The notes under the pieces are model-generated. The model ran no database searches and had not been told where the DNA came from. It worked only from the letters and a program-made list of their open reading frames with translations. The translations under genes were made by a program, and so were the position numbers. Shown here piece by piece: positions 10,310-18,742 of a stretch of DNA of 64,000 bases (its first letter is position 1; each line of letters begins with the position of its first letter). Source of the DNA: CAVTJL01 sp963828215 (GTDB lineage: Bacteria; Pseudomonadota; Alphaproteobacteria; Geminicoccales; Geminicoccaceae); the NCBI GenBank assembly GCA_963828215.1, contig CAWHFO010000060.1, positions 620,001 through 684,000 of the forward strand. The letters are read 5' to 3'.

Positions 10310-10877
10310 TCAGAAGAAGCGCTCCGGCACCTCGATGATGTCGCCGGGCAGGATCGGGGCATCGGCGGCGACCGTCACCGGCTGCGGCGTTGGCGCCGCC
10401 GCGCTTGACGGTGACGCTGTTCTGCGCCGCCCGGTAGGTGAAGCCGCCGGCCAGCGCCACCGCGTTCAGCATCGTCATCCCGTTGACATATTCGTACTGG
10501 CCGGGCTTGTTGACCTCGCCCAGTATGTAGAACGGCCTGTAGTTCTCGACCTGAATGCTGACCTGCGGGTCGACGAGATAGCCCTCGGAATATTTTTTCT
10601 CGATCCGCTGCTCGAGCTCGGTGCTCGTGAGCCCGAGGGCGTCGATCTCGCCGACCAGCGGCATGGCGAACTTGCCGGCCCCGTCGAGGGTGAACTCGCC
10701 CGACAGGTCGTCGTGCCTGAAGATGACCACGCGCAGCTTGTCGCCCGGACCCATCGTGTAGGCGACCTGGGAGAAGGCGGTGGTCGCGGCAGCCGGCGGC
10801 GGCGCGCTGCTGCAAGCGGCGAGCAACAGGCCGAGACAGGCGAGAATGGCGAGCTTGACGCTCAAGAGCTTACTCAT
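10310..10877 (-). CDS. Polysaccharide biosynthesis/export lipoprotein, Wza-like (one frameshift)
   Basis: Outer-membrane auxiliary protein of exopolysaccharide export. It has a lipoprotein signal (LGLLLAACSS), the Poly_export domain (YTMGPGDKLRVVIFRHDDLS ... VGEIDALG) and a SLBB segment (FYILGEVNKPGQYEYVNGMT). The frame breaks near 10390 after VKRGGA. Removing one base from the TT at 10390-10391 restores TPQPVTVAADAPILPGD followed by IIEVPERFF and a stop at 10310, the canonical C-terminus of this family. Without the repair the frame runs on to 10266 with a meaningless tail. A sequencing insertion is the likely cause. The next gene upstream encodes its probable barrel partner. Confidence 0.85.
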
Positions 10878-10966
10878 CGGGGGCCTTCCTGCACGCGGCC
10901 GTCCGGCCGGCTGCGTCCCCCCTCATAGCGCCTAGCCGAGCCCCTGCACAACCGCGTGCAGTACCC

Positions 10967-12235
10967 CTAGAGCTTCGCCGTGAGGCCGACCAAAATGACG
11001 TTGCCCGTATATTCCTGGTCGTTGTCGTTCGAGGTCCGCTTGGTGAAGTTGTAGGTGGCATCGAGGGAGAAGTTGCGGTTGATGAGATAGGTGGCGCCGC
11101 CGCCCGCGAGGAAGGTGTCGTCGCTGCGCGACGTTCCCTCGAAGTCGTCGCGGACATAGCCGGCGTTGGCGTTGAGCAGCACGTTGCGCAGCAGCTCGTG
11201 CGTCCAGGAGAGATTGACGGACTTCTGGAAATCCGCGGAGGCGGTGTCGCCCTCGAACGTGATCGTGGTCGGGATGATAGTGGCCGAGGGGGAGAAGACG
11301 ACCGTGTCGAGCTGAGTGGGGTTCCAGGTGAGGGAGCCGCTGCTGCTGATGCCGCGAACGGCGTCGAGGCTGTTGTCCTCGTAGGTCTGCTGGTTGTAGC
11401 CGATCTGCAGCTCGCCGAAGAGGAGGCCGGTGATGTCGATCTGCGTGCCCACGTCCACCTTGAAGCCCTGGGCGTCGCGATTGATCACGCCCCCCGTGGT
11501 CGTGTCGTAGCGGATCACCTGGTAGGCCAATTCGATGAAGGTCGCGAGCCGCGGGGAGACCTGGTAGCCGACGCGCAGGTCGCCCGTGTAGGTCCAACGG
11601 TTGCGGTAGGTCTGGCTCACATCGCTGTTCTCGTAGCCGGTGCGCTGGGCCTCGGCGCCGACGACGGTGAAGATGCGGTTGAAGTCGTGCCGGTAGCTCA
11701 GGGCGCCGGAGCCCGTGAACACCTCGGTGAGAGTGCGCGTCTCCGACTGCGCCGCATCCGGCGAGCTGCGGGCCTCGTGCGTCCGGGCGAGGGTGAACGT
11801 GCCGGTGAGCGCGTCGACGCGGGTGATGTCGAGGCGGCCGGTGGCGACGCCGTTGAGGTCAAGATAGTTGTTGCGGCTGTGGTCGGCCCAGTTGGCGTCC
11901 ACCGCGCTGAGACTCAGCCCGAGCGCGTGCCGGGTCCAGTTCGAGACGACGTTGATCTGCGGCGACACCAAAAGGCCGAAATCGCTCTCGGTGTTGTTGG
12001 GTGTCGCGTTGATGTTGCTGTCATAGGTGCCGCCGACGCTGAGCGACGGGTAGATGAAGAAGCTCCTGACGCGGATGCCGAGGGGGTCGTAGTCGGGGCG
12101 GGGCCGGTTCATCACCGTGCTGTTGCGGTCCACGTCCACCGCCGCTTCCTGGGCCGAGGCGGCGGCCGAGACAACGAGGGCCGCCCCGCACAACAGAAAC
12201 GACGTCGAGAGCCTGAGAGCAGTCACGGGCTTCAT
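10967..12235 (-). CDS. Outer membrane beta-barrel protein, exopolysaccharide operon type (BBP2-like)
   Basis: 422-residue secreted protein. It has a signal peptide (CGAALVVSAAASAQE, cleavage after ASA), then about 350 residues of alternating amphipathic strands ending in VILVGLTAKL, which fits an outer-membrane barrel. The early segment FFIYPSLSVGGTYDSNI is typical of the putative beta-barrel porin-2 (BBP2_2) family found in polysaccharide loci beside Wza-like proteins. The downstream Wza-like lipoprotein gene (89 bases away) supports a role in polysaccharide secretion. No glycosyltransferase genes are adjacent, so the polymer is unknown. Confidence 0.8.
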   Translation of the reverse strand: MKPVTALRLSTSFLLCGAALVVSAAASAQEAAVDVDRNSTVMNRPRPDYDPLGIRVRSFFIYPSLSVGGTYDSNINATPNNTESDFGLLVSPQINVVSNWTRHALGLSLSAVDANWADHSRNNYLDLNGVATGRLDITRVDALTGTFTLARTHEARSSPDAAQSETRTLTEVFTGSGALSYRHDFNRIFTVVGAEAQRTGYENSDVSQTYRNRWTYTGDLRVGYQVSPRLATFIELAYQVIRYDTTTGGVINRDAQGFKVDVGTQIDITGLLFGELQIGYNQQTYEDNSLDAVRGISSSGSLTWNPTQLDTVVFSPSATIIPTTITFEGDTASADFQKSVNLSWTHELLRNVLLNANAGYVRDDFEGTSRSDDTFLAGGGATYLINRNFSLDATYNFTKRTSNDNDQEYTGNVILVGLTAKL

Positions 12236-12463
12236 CGATCCCCCTACATTGATCGGCGGCCGGCGGCGGCGCGCCGTCTCCAGCTATCCGGGCGGTTGAA
12301 GTCGCAAGGCAACTCAACCATCCGAGATCGGCCACGGGCTTGTTAGTCCAAGACCGGTGCGGGAGGCAACCATGGGCGGCCAGCCCCTCCACGGGGTCGA
12401 CGGCCGGGCTCGCCTTCCTCCAAACCTGTCGCACTTCTGCCACAAGAGCCTTCATGCTAATCA

Positions 12464-13321
12464 GTGAGCGGCCGTCGGCCCCGGCGGCACGGCTGTCTCA
12501 GCGGTCTCGGAAGAGGTGCGCCCCTGTTCAAGCGGCTGTTCCAACGGGCGGCGTCCCAGGATGCCGAGGAGCCCCTGGTCCACGGGCGTGCTCCGGCGCT
12601 ACCGCGCGGAGTCCGCTTCTATGTGGTCGGCGACATTCACGGCCGCCTCGATCTCCTGAAGGACCTCGAGTCCCGGATCGTCGCCGATGCGGCGGAGGCC
12701 CGCGTCGACCGCCACGTCGTCTATCTCGGCGACTATGTGGATCGCGGCTTCGAGAGCCGGCAGGTGATCGACCATCTGATCGTGGCGCCGCTCCCGGGCT
12801 TCCATCGGGTCCTGCTGATCGGCAATCACGATGCCTGGCTCCGGGATTTCTCCCGCGGCGACCAGGTCAGCTCGACCTGGCTGCAGTTCGGCGGCGACGC
12901 CACGATGCTGAGCTACGGTGTGAAGGTCGACCTCAAGGCGCATGACGAGCAGCGCCTCCAGAGCGTGCGCGACGCCCTGTCCGCCCGGCTGCCCGCTTCG
13001 CACCGGGCCTTCCTCGAAGGGCTCGAGCTCGCGTTCGGGCTCGGCGACTACTATTTCTGCCATGCCGGCGTGCGCCCCGGCGTGGCACTGGGCGAGCAGA
13101 GCGAGGCCGACCTCCTCTGGATCCGCGAGCCCTTCCTCAGCTGGGCCGGCGACGCCGGCAAGATCATCGTGCACGGCCATACGGTCGACGAGCAGCCGGT
13201 GGTCCGTCGCAATCGCATCGGCATCGACACGGGCGCCTGCTGGACCGGCAACCTCACCGCGCTCGTCCTCGAGGGCGAGCGACGGCGCTTTCTCTCCACG
13301 GCCCAGGCTCGTACGGTCTGA
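12464..13321 (+). CDS. PPP-family metallophosphoesterase (serine/threonine phosphatase 1 or ApaH-like)
   Basis: Two-metal phosphatase with all motifs present: GDIHGRLD, GDYVDRG, GNHDAW, and the late histidines in CHAGVRPG and VHGHT. The family contains bacterial PrpA/PphA-type protein phosphatases and diadenosine tetraphosphatases; the substrate here cannot be decided. The upstream GTG at 12464 gives 285 residues, but relatives usually begin close to FKRLF (about 12524), so the first 20 residues may not be translated. It is followed 55 bases later by galE. Confidence 0.88.
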   Translation: MSGRRPRRHGCLSGLGRGAPLFKRLFQRAASQDAEEPLVHGRAPALPRGVRFYVVGDIHGRLDLLKDLESRIVADAAEARVDRHVVYLGDYVDRGFESRQVIDHLIVAPLPGFHRVLLIGNHDAWLRDFSRGDQVSSTWLQFGGDATMLSYGVKVDLKAHDEQRLQSVRDALSARLPASHRAFLEGLELAFGLGDYYFCHAGVRPGVALGEQSEADLLWIREPFLSWAGDAGKIIVHGHTVDEQPVVRRNRIGIDTGACWTGNLTALVLEGERRRFLSTAQARTV

Positions 13322-13376
13322 GGGTCTCTGGGGGGACCTGCAGGGGAGATCGAGCTTGGGCCAGGCGGACCGGCGC

Positions 13377-14375
13377 ATGCGCGTCCTCATCACCGGCGGC
13401 GCCGGCTATATCGGCAGCCACGTACTCCATCGGCTCCGGGACGAGGGTCACGAGGCGGTAGCCTACGACAATCTCTATTCCGGCCATCGCTGGGCGGCGG
13501 GCGACGCCGAGCTCGTGGTCGGCGATGTCGCCGACCGGGCGCTGCTCGATGGCCTCCTGGCCGAGCGCCGGTTCGACGCGATCGTCCATTGCGCTGGCCA
13601 CATCTGGGTCGGCGAGTCGGTGCGCGACCCGGGCAAGTACTATCGGAACAACGCGGCCAACGCCTTCGTCCTGTTCGACGCGGCGGCGCGGGCCGGCGTG
13701 CCGGCGCTGGTCTTCTCCTCGACCGCGGCCGTCTACGGCCAGCCCGAAGCCGAGCTGATCGACGAGAGCACGCCGCTCAGGCCGATCAATCCCTACGGCG
13801 CCTCCAAAATGATGGCGGAGCGCGCGCTGGTCGACACGGCCCAGGCGCACGGGCTGCGCTACGGCATCCTCCGCTACTTCAACGTGGCGGGCGCCGATCC
13901 CCGGCTGCGCGTCGGCGAGGCGACGCCCGACAACTCCCATCTCGTCAAGGCCGCATGCGAGACCCTGATCGGCCTGCGCCCGGCGATGCGCGTCAACGGC
14001 ATCGACTATCCGACGCCCGACGGCACCTGCGTGCGCGACTATGTCCATGTCGACGACCTCGCCCGCGCCCATGTCCTGGCGCTGGAGCACCTGCTGGAGC
14101 CCACCGGCGGCTCCTTCATCGCCAATTGCGGCTACGGCCACGGCTACAGCGTGCGCGAGGTCCTGGATGCCGTCGCCGCGGCAGCCGGCCGGCCGGTCGA
14201 GGCGACCGTCGGGCCGCGCCGGGAGGGGGATCCGGCGCGGCTCGTCGCCGCCGCGGAGCGCATCCGGGCACTGCTCGGCTGGGCCCCGCGGCACGACGAT
14301 CTCCATGCCATCGTCGCCTCGGCCTGGCGGTGGGAGCAGAAGCTGCAACGGATGCGGAGCGCTGCCGCGGCCTAG
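13377..14375 (+). CDS. galE: UDP-glucose 4-epimerase
   Basis: 332-residue extended short-chain dehydrogenase that interconverts UDP-glucose and UDP-galactose. It has the NAD-binding GGAGYIGSH at 7-15, DNLYSGH, the catalytic YxxxK in NPYGASKMMAE, and the sugar-binding RYFNVAGADP. The start is the ATG 10 codons into a longer open frame, directly before RVLITGGAGYIG. It could supply UDP-galactose to the polysaccharide pathway suggested by the divergent export genes. Confidence 0.93.
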   Translation: MRVLITGGAGYIGSHVLHRLRDEGHEAVAYDNLYSGHRWAAGDAELVVGDVADRALLDGLLAERRFDAIVHCAGHIWVGESVRDPGKYYRNNAANAFVLFDAAARAGVPALVFSSTAAVYGQPEAELIDESTPLRPINPYGASKMMAERALVDTAQAHGLRYGILRYFNVAGADPRLRVGEATPDNSHLVKAACETLIGLRPAMRVNGIDYPTPDGTCVRDYVHVDDLARAHVLALEHLLEPTGGSFIANCGYGHGYSVREVLDAVAAAAGRPVEATVGPRREGDPARLVAAAERIRALLGWAPRHDDLHAIVASAWRWEQKLQRMRSAAAA

Positions 14376-14431
14376 CGCCGAGGGCGCCCGCTCTCCCCGC
14401 GGAGCCACGGCCGGAGTACAACAGCGCGCCC

Positions 14432-16765
14432 ATGACGCCTCGTGCACCTCGTCCCCTTCACGACCTCGGCACAGCGCCGGCATCGCTCGTGGCGTTCGCC
14501 GCCTCCCTGCTCGTGCTGGCTCTTCTCCTCGTGGGCGGCGCTGCTTCCGCCGGCCCGGCGGCAGGCCTGCCGGGGGTCGCTCCGGGCGCGGCTCCCGCCC
14601 CCGCCGAGGCCGGGGCGCCGGACACCGCGGACATCGACGCGCTGGTGCGCAAGCTGCAGGACCCGGAGGCTCGGGCCGAGCTCATCCGGTCGCTCGAGGC
14701 CCTGCGCCGGGCCGAAGGGCAACCTTCCGCGGCCCCGACCCTGCCCGAGGATGTGCTGACCTCGCTCTCGCGCCAGATCGACGCCAGCCTCACCGCCATG
14801 GTCGCGGCCACCGAGGACGTCGCCTCCACCTTCGGGCGGCTGCCGGACCTGGTCGACTGGCTGCGCTATCAGGTCCAGAACGACTACCGGCAGCAATATT
14901 GGCGAAGCGTCTTTCGCGGGCTGGTCTGGGTGTTCGGCGCCGGCGCCCTGGTCTGGTGGCTGCTGCGGCGGCTGACCCGGCGGTGGCTTGTCCCTCTCGG
15001 CCAATCGCCTCGTGCCACCGGCCGCCTCGGCCTCGTCGCCGCCCTGCGGGTGTCCCTCGAGCTGGCGCCGGTCGTCGGGTTCGCTTTGGCTGCGGCCCTG
15101 GTGCTGCGTATCGAGCCGTTCCTGCCGGTCACGGTGAGCATCGCCACCATCCTGCTCGTGGCCATCGTGACAGCCCAATTCCTCTCGACCCTGTCGAGGC
15201 ACCTCCTCCAGCCGGAGCGCCCAGACAGCCGCATCCTGCCGCTCGGCGACCCAGCCGCGCGCCATCTGGCGCACCGGGTCGGCTGGATCATCGTCGTCAC
15301 CGTCTACGGCTCGGCCCTGCTCCTGGCGACCGATCGTCTGGGCCTGCCGGCGGGCCTGCACGTCCTCCTGTCGCACCTCGTCTTCCTCGCCCTCGTCGTC
15401 ATGCTGACGATCTTCCTGATCGAGTCGCGGTCGGGCATCGCGCAGTTCCTGCACGGCCTGGCGGACGGAACCGGCAGCTCGTTCGTGCACCGGCTGGTGC
15501 CCTGGCATACGATCGCCGCCTACGGCTATCTCACCGCCATCCTGCTCGTCTGGGCGCACTATCTGGTCTGGGCCGTCGGGCTCGGCGGCGGCTTCACCTA
15601 TCTGCTGCGCGCGACCGCCGTCACGGCCGCGGCCTTCATCGTCGGGCGGACCATCGTGATCTGGCTGACCCAGCTCGAGGAGCGTGGCGGGCCGGTCGAG
15701 GCCGAGCCCGACGAGAGCCTGGCCGGCGATCCGCCTGGGCCGCAGCGCCCGCCTCTGCTCTTCGGCCTGCTCCGGCTGCTGGCCAAGATCCTGGCGCTCG
15801 GCGTCGTTCTTCAGGCCTGGGGACTCGACATCAGCGGCTGGCTGGCCAGCGACAGCGGCCACGGCTTCGCCCTGCTGGCCTTCCGCATCGCCGTGATCGT
15901 GGCGGGTGCTCTGCTGATCTGGGCGGTGATCGACAATGTCATCACGGACTACCTGACGGCGCGCGACGCGCGCGGCAACATCAAGTTCAGCAACCGCTCG
16001 CGGACCCTCGCCAACATCGCCCGCAACGTGCTGCTCGTGCTGATCGCCCTCTTCGCCGCGGCGACCATCCTGACCGAGCTCGGCATCAACACGGCCCCGC
16101 TCCTCGCGGGCGCCGGCGTCGTCGGCCTCGCCGTCGGCTTCGGCTCGCAGAAGCTCGTCCAGGACATCATCACCGGCCTTTTCATTCTCCTGGGCGACAC
16201 CGTCCGGGTCGGCGACGTCGTGGATCTCGGGGGCAAGGCGGGCGTTGTCGAGGTGATGTCGATGCGGACGATCACGCTGCGCGGGTACGAGGGCAACGTG
16301 CACACGATCCCCTACAGCTCGATCGAGACCGTGACCAACATGACGAAGGACTTCTCCTTCGCGGTGCTCGATATCGGGATCGCCTATCGAGAGGATGTCG
16401 ACCGGGTCATGCAGGTGCTGCGCGAGATCGACGCCCAGCTCAGGAAGGAATGGCCCTACCGGCGGCTGATCCTGGAGCCCCTGGACATCGCCGGGCTCGA
16501 CCGCTTCGCCAATTCGGCGGTCATGATCAAGGCCAGGATAAAGACCCGGGCGGGCGAGCAGTGGCGTATCGGGCGGGAGTTCAATCGCCGGATGAAGGCC
16601 CGGTTCGACGAGCTCGGCATCAGCATCCCGTTCCCTCATCAGACGGTCTTCTTCGGCGCCGGCAAGGGCGGCGACGCACCACCTCTCTTCATCGAGCGCG
16701 CCCACCGGAAGAAGGTGGAGCGCGAGGCGACCGGCATGCCGCCGGCCGAGTCCCCGGGCGGATGA
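14432..16765 (+). CDS. Mechanosensitive ion channel protein, large MscS type
   Basis: 777-residue inner-membrane channel. An N-terminal signal-like helix and a periplasmic helical part of about 130 residues come first, then about ten membrane helices, then the conserved MscS pore and beta domain: LLAGAGVVGLAVGFGSQ, VQDIITGLFILLGDTVRVGD, and VHTIPYSSIETVTNM. The C-terminal alpha/beta vestibule follows. Such channels release solutes on hypo-osmotic shock. The 3' end overlaps tamA by 4 bases (ATGA), so it is co-translated with the tamA-tamB unit. Confidence 0.92.
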   Translation: MTPRAPRPLHDLGTAPASLVAFAASLLVLALLLVGGAASAGPAAGLPGVAPGAAPAPAEAGAPDTADIDALVRKLQDPEARAELIRSLEALRRAEGQPSAAPTLPEDVLTSLSRQIDASLTAMVAATEDVASTFGRLPDLVDWLRYQVQNDYRQQYWRSVFRGLVWVFGAGALVWWLLRRLTRRWLVPLGQSPRATGRLGLVAALRVSLELAPVVGFALAAALVLRIEPFLPVTVSIATILLVAIVTAQFLSTLSRHLLQPERPDSRILPLGDPAARHLAHRVGWIIVVTVYGSALLLATDRLGLPAGLHVLLSHLVFLALVVMLTIFLIESRSGIAQFLHGLADGTGSSFVHRLVPWHTIAAYGYLTAILLVWAHYLVWAVGLGGGFTYLLRATAVTAAAFIVGRTIVIWLTQLEERGGPVEAEPDESLAGDPPGPQRPPLLFGLLRLLAKILALGVVLQAWGLDISGWLASDSGHGFALLAFRIAVIVAGALLIWAVIDNVITDYLTARDARGNIKFSNRSRTLANIARNVLLVLIALFAAATILTELGINTAPLLAGAGVVGLAVGFGSQKLVQDIITGLFILLGDTVRVGDVVDLGGKAGVVEVMSMRTITLRGYEGNVHTIPYSSIETVTNMTKDFSFAVLDIGIAYREDVDRVMQVLREIDAQLRKEWPYRRLILEPLDIAGLDRFANSAVMIKARIKTRAGEQWRIGREFNRRMKARFDELGISIPFPHQTVFFGAGKGGDAPPLFIERAHRKKVEREATGMPPAESPGG

Positions 16766-18690
16766 GGCGAAGGGCAATTCGGGCCGACATCCTCCTTCGC
16801 CTCGCTCTTCTGGGCCTGCTCGGCCTTCTGCTGCCGGGGTGCAGCCTCTTCCACAGCGATCAGGAGGCGGGTCCGGGCACGATCGCCCCGCCGCCGCCGG
16901 CGCCCGTCCTGCCCTATCAGGTTCTCTTCGAGGGCAAGGCCGGCCAAAAGCTCGACAGCGAGATCGAGTCGGCGCTGGGCAACGCGTCGCAGAGCAAGCA
17001 GCAGGAGGACCGCCCGCCGGCCAGCGCGCTGCTTCTGGAGCGGCGGGGGCGGGACGACGTGCCCCGCCTCGTGGTGGCCCTCCATTCGCTGGGCTACTAT
17101 GACGGCAAGGTCGGCTTCCGGATCGACAATCCGCAACAGCCCCGCCTGCCGCCCCAGAGCGGCACAGGGAAGCTGCTGGGCGGCGTCGAGAGCCTGGCCG
17201 CCAGCCCGCCGACCAAGCTCGTCTTCGAGGCGGAGCCGGGGCCGCGCTACGAGCTGGCCAAGACCACCATCGAGCTGACCGGCGAGACCGGCGGCTTCAA
17301 GGCGCCCACGGCCAAGGCTCTGGGGCTCGCGAAGGGCGATCCGGCCGTGGCACAGAGGGTCCTGGACGGCGAGCAGAAGCTGCTCGACGACGCCAGGAAG
17401 GCCGGACATCCACTGGCCGAGCTCGGCAAGCGGCAGGTGATCGTCGATCATGCGACGCGCACCATGGACGTCACGCTGCGCCTGACGCCCGGCCCCGTGG
17501 CGGACTATGGCGAGATCAGCTTCGAGGGTCAGACGAACATCGACACGCGCTTCCTGCGGCGCACCGTGCCGATCCGGCCCGACAGCCGCTACAATCCGGA
17601 GGACGTGGCGAAGGCGCGCCAAGCCCTGGTCGACACCCAGCTCTTCACGACCGTGCAGGTCCAGACCCCCAAGCAGCTCGACGCGACCGGCCGGCTGCCG
17701 GTCACCTTCAAGCTGGTCGAGCGCAAGCCCAGGACCATCGGGGCGAGCATCGGCTATCAAACCGACCAGGGGCCGAACACGAGCCTCTTCTGGGAGCATC
17801 GCAATCTCTTCGGCGCCGGCGAGAAGCTGCACGCCGCTCTGGATCTCTCGGCGGTGGAGCAGAGCCTCAACGCCACGTTCAGCAAGCCGGCTTTCCTGTC
17901 CCGCAACCAGACCCTGCTCGCCAACGCGGCGCTCACCAACCAGGACACCGACGCCTTCAACAGCGTGACAGCCTCGGCCGGGGTCGGGCTGCAGCGCGAG
18001 CTCATCAAGAAGCTGATCGTGTCGGGCGGCGTCGCCTACACCTACGCCGACATCGACGACCACACGGGCGACAGGCAGATCTACGGCCTCGTCTCGCTGC
18101 CGCTGACCCTGACCTGGGACTATTCCGACGACCTCTTGGATCCGACGCGGGGCGGCCGGACGGACCTGGCGACCCAGCCCTTCGCCGATACGCTGGGGTC
18201 GGGCGTCAAGTTCCTCCAGAGCACCGTCACCCAGACCGCCTATGTGCCGCTCCTGAGCTCGCCGCGGCTGATCCTGGCGCTCCGTGGCAGCGCCGGCTCG
18301 ATCGTCGGGGCCTCGCGGGGCGAAGTTCCGGCCATCGAGCGCTTCTATGCGGGCGGCGGCGGCTCGATCCGGGGCATCCCCTACCAAAAGGCAGGACCCC
18401 TCAACGACAAGAACGATCCGCTGGGCGGCCGCTCGCTCCTCGAGGCCTCGAGCGAGCTGCGCCTCAGGGTCACCCCGAGCGTCGGGGTGGTGGCCTTCCT
18501 CGACAGCGGGAACGTCTACAACTCGAGCGTGCCCGACCTCTCCGAGCCGGTCGAGGTCGGCACCGGGCTCGGGCTGCGCTACGTGACGCCGATCGGCCCG
18601 CTCCGCTTCGACATCGGCGTGCCGGTCCATCCCCGCAAGAAGGTCGACGATCCGTATCAGGTCTATATCGGCATCGGTCAGGCCTTCTGA
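16762..18690 (+). CDS. tamA: Translocation and assembly module outer membrane protein TamA
   Basis: 642-residue BamA-superfamily (Omp85) protein with a hydrophobic N-terminus ending in a lipobox-like PGCSLF, three POTRA-like domains (residues about 50-310) and a C-terminal 16-strand barrel. The diagnostic Omp85 loop-6 sequence appears as GGGGSIRGIPYQKAGPL, and the protein ends with the barrel strand YQVYIGIGQAF. With TamB it forms the TAM complex, which inserts outer-membrane proteins and affects phospholipid transport. The start ATG overlaps the upstream MscS stop. tamB starts 52 bases downstream. Confidence 0.93.
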   Translation: MRRRAIRADILLRLALLGLLGLLLPGCSLFHSDQEAGPGTIAPPPPAPVLPYQVLFEGKAGQKLDSEIESALGNASQSKQQEDRPPASALLLERRGRDDVPRLVVALHSLGYYDGKVGFRIDNPQQPRLPPQSGTGKLLGGVESLAASPPTKLVFEAEPGPRYELAKTTIELTGETGGFKAPTAKALGLAKGDPAVAQRVLDGEQKLLDDARKAGHPLAELGKRQVIVDHATRTMDVTLRLTPGPVADYGEISFEGQTNIDTRFLRRTVPIRPDSRYNPEDVAKARQALVDTQLFTTVQVQTPKQLDATGRLPVTFKLVERKPRTIGASIGYQTDQGPNTSLFWEHRNLFGAGEKLHAALDLSAVEQSLNATFSKPAFLSRNQTLLANAALTNQDTDAFNSVTASAGVGLQRELIKKLIVSGGVAYTYADIDDHTGDRQIYGLVSLPLTLTWDYSDDLLDPTRGGRTDLATQPFADTLGSGVKFLQSTVTQTAYVPLLSSPRLILALRGSAGSIVGASRGEVPAIERFYAGGGGSIRGIPYQKAGPLNDKNDPLGGRSLLEASSELRLRVTPSVGVVAFLDSGNVYNSSVPDLSEPVEVGTGLGLRYVTPIGPLRFDIGVPVHPRKKVDDPYQVYIGIGQAF

Positions 18691-18742
18691 GCGGCCGGCG
18701 GGCCGACATTGTCCGGGCGGGGCCGGAACCTACCTAAATCCC

